A stretch of 26,409 bases of DNA from Actinomycetes bacterium. GTDB lineage: Bacteria > Actinomycetota > Actinomycetes > Propionibacteriales > Propionibacteriaceae. This document shows positions 14,925 through 23,700 of this stretch, piece after piece (position 1 is the stretch's first letter; the number at the start of each line of letters is the position of its first letter). The stretch is taken from NCBI GenBank assembly GCA_023436925.1, contig JAEZHJ010000121.1, positions 1-26,409 on the forward strand. Direction: 5' to 3'. The notes under the pieces were generated by a model. That model saw only the letters and a list, made by a program, of their open reading frames with translations. It ran no database searches and had not been told where the DNA came from. The position numbers were made by a program, and so were the translations under genes.

Positions 14925-14931
14925 ACCTCCT
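14925..14931 (-). promoter_or_regulatory. Strong Shine-Dalgarno sequence of the Cu-ATPase gene
   Basis: AGGAGGT on the minus strand with a 7-base spacer to ATG 14917. It excludes the in-frame GTG at 14926 as start. Confidence 0.7.
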
Positions 14932-14936
14932 GGTGG

Positions 14937-15806
14937 CTAGAACACGGGCTTGCCTCCGGTCACTCCCAGCACGGTTCCGCTGACATAGCTGGCCTCGTCC
15001 GAGGCGAGGAAGACGAAGGCGGCGGCCACCTCGACCGGGTGCCCGGCCCGGCCGAGCGGGGTGTCGGCCCCGAAGGACTCCACCTTCTCCGGCTTCATGG
15101 TGGCCGGGATCAGGGGCGTCCAGATCGGGCCGGGCGCCACGGCGTTGACCCGGATCCCGCGCTCGCCCAGCTCGCTGGCCAGGTTCACCGCGAGGTTGTT
15201 CAGGGCGGCCTTGGTGGCGGCATAGTCGAGCAGGTTCGAGGAGGGGCTGTAGGCCTGCACGGAGGTGGTGAGGATGATGCTGCCGCCGTGCTCCAGGTGG
15301 CGCGCCAGGGCCTGCGTCAGCCAGAAGGTCGCGAACACGTTGGTGGCGAAGGTTCGCTGCAACTGCTCGGGCGGGAAACTCTCCAACTGGTCGTAGGCCA
15401 GCTGGAAGGCGGCATTGCAGACCAGGACGTCGAGCCCGCCGAGCGCGGCGACCGCCTGCTCGGCGAGTTCCTTGCACGCCTCCGGCGTGCGCACGTCGGT
15501 CGGGAACAGCTCGCAGCGCCGCCCCGTCTCTGCCACGAGCCGGGCCGTCTCGGCGGCGTCCTCCTCCTCCTGCGGGAGATAGGCGATGGCGACGTCAGCC
15601 CCCTCCTTGGCGAAGACGATCGCGACGGCCCGGCCGATGCCCGAGTCGCCGCCGGTGATCAGCGCCTTCTTCCCGGCGAGCCGGTGGCGCGGCGTCCAGC
15701 TCTGCTGGCCGTGGTCGGGTACCGGTGTCAGCTCCGCTTCCCTGCCGGGCCACTCCTGCTGCTGGGCGGGGATGCTGGTCAGGTCGGACATGGTGGTCGG
15801 GTTCAC
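14937..15806 (-). CDS. Short-chain dehydrogenase/reductase of the general stress (YhdF/YhxC) type
   Basis: This 289-residue classical SDR has an extended N-terminus. The leader contains the PxQQQxxPGxE...PxPDHG pattern typical of stress-associated SDRs. It is followed by TGGDSGIGRA (51-60) for NAD(P), NAA (131-133), catalytic S182 in TTSVQAY, and YAATK (Y195, K199). The ending YVSGTVLGVTGGKPVF is also typical. The substrate is unknown; relatives are annotated as glucose 1-dehydrogenase-like or general stress proteins. The start at GTG 15806 overlaps the upstream TGA as GTGA, implying coupled translation. ATG 15791, five codons later, is an equal alternative. No Shine-Dalgarno sequence precedes either. 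Confidence 0.9.
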   Translation of the reverse strand: MNPTTMSDLTSIPAQQQEWPGREAELTPVPDHGQQSWTPRHRLAGKKALITGGDSGIGRAVAIVFAKEGADVAIAYLPQEEEDAAETARLVAETGRRCELFPTDVRTPEACKELAEQAVAALGGLDVLVCNAAFQLAYDQLESFPPEQLQRTFATNVFATFWLTQALARHLEHGGSIILTTSVQAYSPSSNLLDYAATKAALNNLAVNLASELGERGIRVNAVAPGPIWTPLIPATMKPEKVESFGADTPLGRAGHPVEVAAAFVFLASDEASYVSGTVLGVTGGKPVF

Positions 15807-16372
15807 CAGGCTCGGCGCGGAGCGACGGTCTCCGCGGCGTCGTCGGGCAGGTCGTCAAGGATGCCGGAGTTGCCGTCGGAGTCCTCTGCCAGCGCGCGGG
15901 TCGGGATCGCGGTGGGCGCCTCCTCGTCCACCGCGCCCCGCCAGGCGCCGGTGGCCTCGCCCTGGGCCTCGATGAAGTCCTTGAAGCGCTCGAGGTCGCC
16001 CTCGGCCTGCCGCTCGACCAGGTGGAGCTTGTCGGCCAGGCCTTCCAGCAGGCCCTCCGGCTCGTACTCCAGGTTCAGGTGGACCCGGGTGCTGTCGCCT
16101 TCACCGGTGAAAGTGACGGCACCGGCGTTGATGGCACCCTCCTCGGCGGCCCACGCGACCTTCTCGTCGGGAACCTGCTCCAGGATGCGGGCCACCCACT
16201 GGCGCCGGACGCCGGCGATCTGCGCGATCCACTCGAGACGGTCGTCGCTGAGCTGGCGAACCTGCTCGACCCCCTTCATGAAGCGGGGGAACTCCTCGAA
16301 CTGGGTCCACTGGTTGTAAGCCGTGGTCACCGGCACGTCGACCAGAATCGACTTGTCTACCTTCGTCGTCAT
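15803..16372 (-). CDS. SRPBCC (START/polyketide-cyclase-like) family protein
   Basis: This 189-residue soluble protein has an SRPBCC helix-grip domain in residues about 1-145. It starts VDKSILVDVPVTTAYNQWTQ, continues FEEFPRFMKGVEQV and ends with the long helix LVERQAEGDLERFKDFIEAQ. The remaining 45 residues are acidic and probably disordered. Such proteins bind hydrophobic ligands; actinobacterial members with FxxFPxFM motifs are often found near stress genes, but no reaction is established. ATG 16372 has GAGGAG with a 7-base spacer. It is the first gene of the stress/metal cluster, and its stop overlaps the SDR start. Confidence 0.88.
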   Translation of the reverse strand: MTTKVDKSILVDVPVTTAYNQWTQFEEFPRFMKGVEQVRQLSDDRLEWIAQIAGVRRQWVARILEQVPDEKVAWAAEEGAINAGAVTFTGEGDSTRVHLNLEYEPEGLLEGLADKLHLVERQAEGDLERFKDFIEAQGEATGAWRGAVDEEAPTAIPTRALAEDSDGNSGILDDLPDDAAETVAPRRAW

Positions 16373-16427
16373 CGAGCTACTCCTCGCAGTCAGGCTCACC
16401 CGGCGGACCGGGCTTTCGTGCCTGCCC

Positions 16428-16433
16428 ATACCC
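16428..16433 (-). promoter_or_regulatory. GGGTAT element, possible stress-sigma -10 of the cluster
   Basis: GGGTAT on the minus strand lies about 55 bases before ATG 16372. It equals the -10 consensus of actinobacterial SigB/SigF-type stress sigma factors (GTTT-N14-17-GGGTAT). The expected GTTT -35 is not visible at the right distance, which weakens the call, though the cluster content fits stress control. Confidence 0.28.
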
Positions 16434-16464
16434 AGCCGGGCGCCGCCCTATCCCAGGGCTGCGG

Positions 16465-18000
16465 CTACCGCACGCTGCAGGCGCCCTCGAGACCGCCGTC
16501 GAGCCCGCCGTGCTGGGCGGCGGCGGACGGCGGCTCCCGGATCTCCACCCGGCCGGCCTTGTCGACCACCGGCCAGCTCTCGATCGTGCGCAGGCTCTGT
16601 GGACTGAAGTCGTTCTCGTCGAGCCGGATCAGGACGACGCTGGTGCCGCTGGCCAGGTAGTCGACCGCGCAGCGCTGGAAGACCGGGTTGTCGCGGCGGT
16701 AGTCGGTGACGTCGTCCCGGCGGGAGAAGTGGACGTTGTACCCGGTCAGGTCGACCACCACGGGGCAGCCGCCGGCCAGATTGCGGCGCAGGGTGTCGCT
16801 CAGGATCAGGGCGGTGGGATTGTCGGTGGTGATGCAGCCGGGGCGTCCGGCCAGGGCCGCGGCGAGTTCGGGTCCGGGGAAGCGGCTGCCGACCCGTTGC
16901 GCCATCAGCACCACGCCTGCGGCGGCCAGGGCGACCGCCAGCCCGACCGACGCCCAGCGCCGCACCCGAGCTGGGAACCGCTCGATGACGACGCCGGTCG
17001 CGGTGCCGTACAGCAGGCAGAGGGGTGCCGCCGAGAGCGCCGGGTAGTGCCGATACCAATTGCTCGTCGCGAGCAGCATCACGATGGCGAGCGCCGAGAG
17101 CCCGACGAACAGTTGGCCCGGCGGGGTGCGGAGTGCCAGCGCGGCAGCGACCACCGTCAGGGCGACCGCGACCAGCACCGGCACCAGCGCGTACTGCTCC
17201 GGGACGGGTCCGATGCCGAGGATGTCACCGGTCCGGGCCAGCAGGGAGACCGGCGAGCGGCTGCGCGCCAGCAGGTCCAACACGAGCATGTCCCACCACA
17301 GTGGAGAAGCGAGCATGAAGGGCGCCATCACCACCAGGGCGGCGCCCGCCGCCCCGCCGGCGGCGGCGAGGGCACGCTTCCAGCCGTGGTGGTACCACAG
17401 CCAGATCACGAGGACGAGGACCAGGGCCGCGCCCCAGACCTTCATCACCGCGGCCAGGCCGAACAGCGCTCCGGCGAGCGTGGCCGTCCGGGCCGGGTGC
17501 CGTTCGATGCCGCGCAGCAGGACCAGGATGCCGACCAGGACCAGGAAGCTGGCCGGGGCTTCGAGCCGGGTCATCCGTTCGGTGTAGACGGCGGGGAACC
17601 AGACCGCGTACAGCCCGGCCCCCACCCAGGCGGCGGTGACGGACTGCCGGTACAGGATGACGTAGATCAGGACGGCGCTGCCGGCCCCCATCGCCATGAA
17701 GCCGAGCCGGGCCGCCGCCATCCCGACCGGGTCACCGGCCAGCCCGCCCAGCCAGGCGAACGGCTGCAGGACCAGCAGCAGACCCGGCGGGTGCAGCAGC
17801 AGGAAATCGCGGTAGGGCAGCCGTCCGTTCGCCAGCGCGACGGCCGCGCCGTAGTACACCGACGGGTCGTAGGTGTCCCGGCCGAACAGCCCACCGCCGC
17901 GCAGGACGGGCAGCAACCGGCACCCGAAAGCGAACCCCGCCAGTGCCAGCGGAAGCCACAGCCGTGTCCAGCGCCGCCCTGCGGCGGGTTCGGGGCCCAT
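16465..18000 (-). CDS. GT-C fold membrane glycosyltransferase (GT39/PMT-like)
   Basis: This 511-residue membrane protein has about ten helices. The first periplasmic loop carries FGRDTYDPSVYYGAAVALA (39-57), with acidic D42 and D45 as in the GT-C catalytic loop, then LPYRDFLLLHPPG (61-73), the arrangement of PMT/ArnT-like enzymes. The region HYPALSAAPLCLL lies near the end of the membrane part. Residues about 370-511 form a soluble C-terminal domain. Such enzymes move a sugar from a polyprenyl-phosphate donor to an extracytoplasmic acceptor; donor and acceptor are unknown. ATG 18000 follows an in-frame TAA by only three codons and lacks a clear Shine-Dalgarno sequence. It is 51 bases downstream of the Nfn-like gene, 92 bases upstream of the SRPBCC gene. 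Confidence 0.85.
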   Translation of the reverse strand: MGPEPAAGRRWTRLWLPLALAGFAFGCRLLPVLRGGGLFGRDTYDPSVYYGAAVALANGRLPYRDFLLLHPPGLLLVLQPFAWLGGLAGDPVGMAAARLGFMAMGAGSAVLIYVILYRQSVTAAWVGAGLYAVWFPAVYTERMTRLEAPASFLVLVGILVLLRGIERHPARTATLAGALFGLAAVMKVWGAALVLVLVIWLWYHHGWKRALAAAGGAAGAALVVMAPFMLASPLWWDMLVLDLLARSRSPVSLLARTGDILGIGPVPEQYALVPVLVAVALTVVAAALALRTPPGQLFVGLSALAIVMLLATSNWYRHYPALSAAPLCLLYGTATGVVIERFPARVRRWASVGLAVALAAAGVVLMAQRVGSRFPGPELAAALAGRPGCITTDNPTALILSDTLRRNLAGGCPVVVDLTGYNVHFSRRDDVTDYRRDNPVFQRCAVDYLASGTSVVLIRLDENDFSPQSLRTIESWPVVDKAGRVEIREPPSAAAQHGGLDGGLEGACSVR

Positions 18001-18051
18001 GGACCCCGGTTACCCGCGCAGCGACGGTCCACGCGCCGGCCCGGTGCGGAG

Positions 18052-20784
18052 TCAGAAGCCGTGCCGGGCCCGGCTGGCCTGTTCCTGGGCCCGGAACAGG
18101 TTGAACCGGGGCAGGAACTTGTCCCAGTCGATGGCGTGGCCGTCGATCTCCGGGCCGTCGATGCAGGCGTGCTTGCGGACCAGCTTCCCGGACTCGGTGA
18201 CCGGCACCATGCAGGCTCCGCACATCCCGGTGGCGTCCACCATGATCGAGTTCAGGCTGGCGACCGTGGGGACCCCGTACGGCTTGGTGAGGTCGGACAC
18301 GGACCGCATCATCATCGGGGGGCCGATGGTGACGACCTCGGCGATCCGCCGCTTCGCGGTGCCGGCCTTGTGCTGCTCGAGCATCTCCTCGAGGGGCGCG
18401 GTGACGAAGCCCTGGACGCCGTAGGTGCCGTCGTTGGTGGCGTAGATGACGTCGAGCTGGGCACCGAACTCGGCCTGGAGCCGTCCGACCCGTTCGTCGG
18501 GCGCCTCCCAGAACATCAGGTCCTGGCTGCGGAAGCCCGAGATCAACGTGACGTGGTTCCCCAGCCGCAGGTGCTCGCGCATGATCGGGTACACCGGCGG
18601 GAGCCCGAGGCCGCCCGCGGTGAAGACCACGGTCTCGTCCTCGCCGTAGCGCTGCAGTTCACTGGCCCGGCCCAGCGGTCCCGCGATCCCGGCCAGCGCC
18701 TCGCCGACCGACATCGCGTTCATGCCGAGCGTCGTGCTGCCCATGCCCTGCACGACCAGGGTGACCGTGCCCGCCTCGGCGTCCCAGTCGGCCAGGGTGA
18801 GCGGGATCAGCTCGCCATCGGCCGAGGTCAGCACCCGGACGAACTGCCCGGCCTGGGCGGAGCGGGCGATCACGGGCGCGCGGACGGTGAACTCCTCGAT
18901 GCCGAGGCTGAGCCGCTCCTTGGCCACGATGACCGGCAGCTCGGCCGACATCTCGGTGTACTCGGCGGCGCGGACCACCCGGTCGATGACGTCGGCCGGG
19001 TCGAAGTCGCCCAGCGTGCCGACGATCTCGCGGGCCGCGGACTGCCCGTCGCCGGCGGCCCGGATCGCGGTGGAGCCGCCGCGGGCGGCGTCACCGCCGG
19101 TGTACACCCCGGCCAGCGAGGTCTCCTTCGAGCCGTCCTCGGGCTGCTCGATGGTGCCGTAGCGGGAGACCGTCAGTCGCGGTTCGGAGTCCTTGATGAT
19201 CGGATTGGCCGAGTTGCCCAGGGCCATGATCACCAGGTCGGCGTCGATGTGCTCGGTGATGCCGGTGGGCAGCGGGCTGCGGCGGCCGGACGCGTCCGGC
19301 TCACCCAGGCCCATCACCTCGACGGTGGCGCCGGTCACGAACCCGGTCTTGTCACCGGTGAACTCGATGGGGGAGCGCAGCACCGCCAGCTCGATGCCCT
19401 CCTCCAGCGCGTGCTCCAGCTCCTCGACGCGGGCCGGCATCTCGGCGCGGGTGCGCCGGTAGACGATGGTCACGTTCCCGCCGAGGCGGCGGGCGGTGCG
19501 CGCAGCGTCCATGGCGGTGTTGCCGCCGCCGATGATCAGGACGTGCTTGCCCCGCACGAACGGCAGCGGTGTCTCCCGCTCCTCCTTGTGGGCCTGCATC
19601 AGGTTGACGCGGGTGAGGAACTCGTTGGCGCTCATCACGTTCAGCAGGTGTTCGCCCGGCACGTTCAGGAAGCGGGGGAGCCCGGCGCCGGAGCCGACGA
19701 AGACGCGGGCGAAGCCGGCCTCCTGCAGCTGCTCGATCGTGGCGGTCTTGCCCACCACGAAGTTGGTGACGAACTTGCCGCCGAGCAGCTTGATCTTGGC
19801 GACCACGTCGTCGATCAGCTGGTTCGGCAGCCGGAACTCCGGGATGCCGTAGCGCAGCACGCCGCCCAGTTCGTGGAAGGCCTCGAAGACGGTGACCGGG
19901 AAGCCCTCCTCGGCCAGCAGGTAGGCGGTGATCAGGCCGGACGGCCCGGAGCCGACGATGGCGATCGGCGGCTTGGTGGCCAGCAGCCACGGGTCGCGGA
20001 CGTGGGCGAACCGGCGGCTGGTGGCATCGGGGTCGGCCACCTTCTCCCACTCGGGCAGGAACCACTCGAGCTGTCCGATGGTCATCGCCTGCTTGTGGAT
20101 GCACATGCCCTGGCACTGGAGTTCCTGGGGGCAGACCCGGCCGGTGACGTTCGGCAGCGGGTTGCAGGACTCGAGCAGCTCGAGGGCCTCCTGGAACCTG
20201 CCGTTGCCGATCAGCTCGAACATGGCCGGGATCTTGATCCGCACCGGGCAGCCGCCCTGCGGCTCGCGGTGGCCCTGCAGCAGGACGCCCAGCTCGCAGG
20301 GCGCCTCCGCGCACTGCTTGTCGCGCAGCGCTTCCAGCCAGACGAACAGTTCCACGTCCCGGCGGGTGTAGCCGAGGTCCATGTAACCCAGGTAGCCCTT
20401 GTTGACCAGCTCGAAGTCCTCGCAGCGGTCCTCGGGCTCGCGGATGTAGGGCGGGATCGCCGATCCGGCCGGCCAGTTCGTCGACAGTCCGGCGAACATC
20501 GGGTACCGGTCGGACAGGTGGGCGTCCAGGGCCCGGACGAAGGCCCGCTTCTTGCCGACCGGCAGCCGCCACAGGAAGCGCATCAGGACGCGGCTGGCGT
20601 CGTCGTCGCGGGAGAGGGCCTCCCACAGGGCGGCTGTGAACTCCGCCGAGAGTTCCGGCTGGCGGAACTCCCAGGCCACGGCCTCCATGCCGTCGGCGGT
20701 GAACAGCTCGCGGAAGGCCCGCGGGTCGGCGGTGAGCCGCCGCTCCAGCAACCCGAGCTGGTTGATGAAGGAGATGCTGCTCAT
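18052..20784 (-). CDS. Fused NfnAB-type flavin/iron-sulfur oxidoreductase (NfnB/GltD-like plus NfnA/SudB-like) with novel N-terminal domain
   Basis: The protein has 910 residues in three parts. Residues 1-155 match no domain I know. Residues about 156-600 are NfnB/GltD-like: Fe-S cysteines C158, C163, C179 in GGCPVRIKIP, then GRVCPQELQCQGMC (C218, C224, C228), the FAD site GSGPSG (278-283), the NAD(P) site GGGNTAMDAA (419-428) and TGGD (562-565). Residues about 610-910 are NfnA/SudB-like: AGQFVRVL, IPLTLADWD, GPLGRASE, TAGGLGLPPVYPIM, ending in DATGMCGAC...C (D850, C855, C858, C874) for a [2Fe-2S] cluster. NfnAB couples reduced ferredoxin and NADH to NADP+, in some species by flavin-based bifurcation. 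Here both subunits are one chain in the order large-small. ATG 20784 overlaps the upstream TGA as ATGA. A GltB-type glutamate synthase is absent, so a GOGAT role is unlikely. Confidence 0.88.
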   Translation of the reverse strand: MSSISFINQLGLLERRLTADPRAFRELFTADGMEAVAWEFRQPELSAEFTAALWEALSRDDDASRVLMRFLWRLPVGKKRAFVRALDAHLSDRYPMFAGLSTNWPAGSAIPPYIREPEDRCEDFELVNKGYLGYMDLGYTRRDVELFVWLEALRDKQCAEAPCELGVLLQGHREPQGGCPVRIKIPAMFELIGNGRFQEALELLESCNPLPNVTGRVCPQELQCQGMCIHKQAMTIGQLEWFLPEWEKVADPDATSRRFAHVRDPWLLATKPPIAIVGSGPSGLITAYLLAEEGFPVTVFEAFHELGGVLRYGIPEFRLPNQLIDDVVAKIKLLGGKFVTNFVVGKTATIEQLQEAGFARVFVGSGAGLPRFLNVPGEHLLNVMSANEFLTRVNLMQAHKEERETPLPFVRGKHVLIIGGGNTAMDAARTARRLGGNVTIVYRRTRAEMPARVEELEHALEEGIELAVLRSPIEFTGDKTGFVTGATVEVMGLGEPDASGRRSPLPTGITEHIDADLVIMALGNSANPIIKDSEPRLTVSRYGTIEQPEDGSKETSLAGVYTGGDAARGGSTAIRAAGDGQSAAREIVGTLGDFDPADVIDRVVRAAEYTEMSAELPVIVAKERLSLGIEEFTVRAPVIARSAQAGQFVRVLTSADGELIPLTLADWDAEAGTVTLVVQGMGSTTLGMNAMSVGEALAGIAGPLGRASELQRYGEDETVVFTAGGLGLPPVYPIMREHLRLGNHVTLISGFRSQDLMFWEAPDERVGRLQAEFGAQLDVIYATNDGTYGVQGFVTAPLEEMLEQHKAGTAKRRIAEVVTIGPPMMMRSVSDLTKPYGVPTVASLNSIMVDATGMCGACMVPVTESGKLVRKHACIDGPEIDGHAIDWDKFLPRFNLFRAQEQASRARHGF

Positions 20785-23700
20785 CGGATGATCTCCGCGT
20801 CACAGGTGGCCTTCACGCGGGCGATCCGGGCCTCCAGGTCCGGGGTGAGCTGGACGCCGTCCAGGCTGCCGGCGCGCATCCGTCCGACCGTCCTGGGGGC
20901 TCCCTCGACGACCACGGTCGCCTTCTCGAACAGCTGCGGCAGCTCCTGGTAGCAGGTGGCGCAGTCGTTGCACCGCGGCAGGTCGTCCGGATCGAGCCAG
21001 ATCGGGCGCTCGGCGCTCGCCGGCGCTGCGGCCGACGTGGCCGTGCCGGCGGGGGCCACCGGGCCGGCCAGGCCCAGCTGCAGCGGCCCGCCGACCGGGG
21101 CCGGGCTCGAGGTGGCCAGGTCGGCCATGGCCCGCGCGATCGAGTCGAGCGAGGCCTCCCGCTCCTGGACCGCCTCGGCGTACCGGGCGGCGAGTGCCTC
21201 GACCTCGCTGCGGTGCTGCGCGGTGAGCAGGGCCTCGGACTGCCCGGCCAGGAACTGCAGGGTCAGCCAGTGCCGCTTGCGGTCCTCGACCAGGGCGACG
21301 ATCGCCGGCGAGCACGCCATCCGGACCAGTTGCTTGCGCCGGTCGGTGGTGTAGATGAACGGGATCTTGCCCGCCCGCTCGTCGGCCGGCAGCTCGATGT
21401 AGTCGACCATCGGGACCGCCGAGGCCTCCTCGTGCACCGCCAGCCAGCGGAACTGCTTGGCGAACCGGACCTCGCCCAGGGCGAAGTCGGCCGGGGTGAG
21501 CGGGATGGTCATCAGCTTCAGGTTCCGCGACTCGTCCAGGTAGTCCAGCGTCTGGGTGCTCCACAGCTGGTCCGGATCGGGGTTCCCGGCCAGGCTGAAC
21601 CGCTCCGGCAGGCTGCGGCCGCGCCGCGGATCGTGGACGAACAGCGGGCTCATCCGGCTCTCGACGGCCAGCCGGGAGCGGGCATTGGCCAGGTCCTCCG
21701 GCATGCCGTTCTCGGTGTCGCACGGCGCGTAGCTGACCATCAGGGCCGCACCGTCGCTGAAGCTCAGCATGTCGGCCGCCGCGCGCAGGAAGTGGCCGTG
21801 GTAGGCGGTCGCGGTGGAGCAGACGAACACCCCGGGGTGGAAGGCCGCCAGCAGGCTGAGCTCCTTGCGGGTCTCCGTCTTGCCGGTGTGGGCCGAGCCG
21901 TAGCGGGCCAGGTCCGCGTCCTGACCGGGGAAGCTGGCCGTGGAAGCCTGGCCGCCGGTGTTGGAGTAGCCGCCGGTGTCGAGCACCAGGGACTTGATCG
22001 GCGTGCCGCCGGCCAGCACCCGTGACAGGGCGCCGAAGCCGATGTCGAAGGCCGCGCCGTCGCCGCTGATCGTGAGCACCGCCGGGATCAGCGCCCGCTC
22101 GGCCGGGGTGAAGTCCCGCCAGCTCAGGGTGCGCAGGGCCGCATCGTGCTGCGCCGGCTGGTAGTTCCCGGCCAACTCGAGCTTGGCGACCCGCAGCGCC
22201 CGCACCTCGTCCACCAGGCCGGAGACCAAGCCCTCGAAGATGCCGACCGCGAGCGGCTGGGCGTCCTGGAACAGACCGTTGACCCACGGATCCAGGTAGG
22301 GCTGGAACGGCATCGTCGAGGCGTACACGCTGGAGCAACCGGTGGAGTTGGCAATCACCGCCGGGGCGGGGCCGTTGCCGGTCGGGCCGGACTCGTACAG
22401 GTAGAGCCGGTGTTCGAGCTCGGCGATCGAGTCGCTGATCCGCTTGGCCCGCGGGCTGCCGGCCGGCACCGTGGCGAGCAGTTCCTGGAGCTGCTGCAGG
22501 GTGGTGTCGAGCTCGCGCAGGTGCTCGGTGCGCCGGGTGGCGTCGAGGTTCCGGTTCAACGAGGTGAGCAGGTGGATCGCGGTCACCTCACCGCAGCCGC
22601 GGCACGCGCCGTGGCCGCCGGTCATCGAGTAGTAGCTGTCCCGGCTGAGCAGCACGCGCTTGATGTCGCCGGACTCGCCGGTGGCGCCGGCGACCAGGCG
22701 GGACGGGCTGTCGGGCAGCTGGGTGAGCCGCTCGAACCGGGTCTCCAGCATGCCGAGCAGGACGTCGTCCTGGGCGGCGGAGGTGAGGGCGTCGGGGCCG
22801 CAGACCTCGATGCACTGCAGGCAGCCGGTGCACTTCCACGGGTCGACGACCGCCGAGAACAGGGCGCCGGTGCCGGGCTCCTGCTTCTCCATGGCGTCGA
22901 ACAGCGGACGGGTGCGTGCCACCGGGAAGGCGGCGACCTGCTCGACTACCTCGTCGAGGTGCTTGGCCAGCACGCGCTTGGGCGGCAGCGCCGCGATCGC
23001 GTCCCGGGCCACCGCGGCGAAGTCGTCGGCGGAGGCATCGGCGAGCATCAGGCGGCGGATCTCGGCCGACCACTCGGTGACCAGCTCGCGCAACCGGGCG
23101 CGAGCCGTCTCCGGCAGGGAGGTGGCGTCGATGGCGACATGCAGCAGGTCGGAGATCTCGTGCCCGGTGTTCGGGATCGCGTTGTCCGGGCAGGCCAGGG
23201 CGCACTCCATGCACGCGGTGCACGCCGCGGCGTCGAAGACCGGCACGGTGCGGCGGAACATGCCCTTGTTCTTGCCGGCGGCGGTGCCGATCGGCATGAA
23301 CAGGCCGGTGCCGGGCATGACCGGCGCCTCGTCGACGGTGCCCTCGCGGAAGGGGCGGGCCATGATCTCGTCGTAGTAGCCGGGGTCGAACAGCCCGGTG
23401 GTGCGGGCCCGGCTGACCGCCGGGGTCATCAGCTGGGAGAGCGACGGACGGGCCGCCTGGGCCGCCGGACGCTCCTCCACCGCGGCGAACTCGGGGTCGG
23501 TGTAGCTGACCGCGACCGCCTTCATGCCGTCACGGATGACGGCCATGTTGGCCTCCACCACCGACTGGCCCTTGCGGCCGAACTTCTTGGCCAGTTCGGC
23601 CTGGACGCCGGCCTCCACCTCCTGCAGGGAGGCGCCGCGCGCGACCCGGTCGACGTGGCCGATGATCGCCCCGATGAAGGCCATGCCCATCATGCGGGTC

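Noticed and set aside
18052..20784. Glutamate synthase small subunit (GltD)
   Set aside because: The middle part resembles GltD, but the fused NfnA/SudB-like half, the lack of a GltB gene and the coupling to PFOR fit a ferredoxin:NAD(P)+ oxidoreductase better.
16510..20952. Very long open frame on the plus strand opposite the glycosyltransferase and Nfn-like genes
   Set aside because: Its translation is a low-complexity mix of Gly, Arg, Asp, Gln and His without domains, while the opposite strand encodes well-recognised proteins. Long antisense frames are an ordinary by-product of GC-rich codon use.
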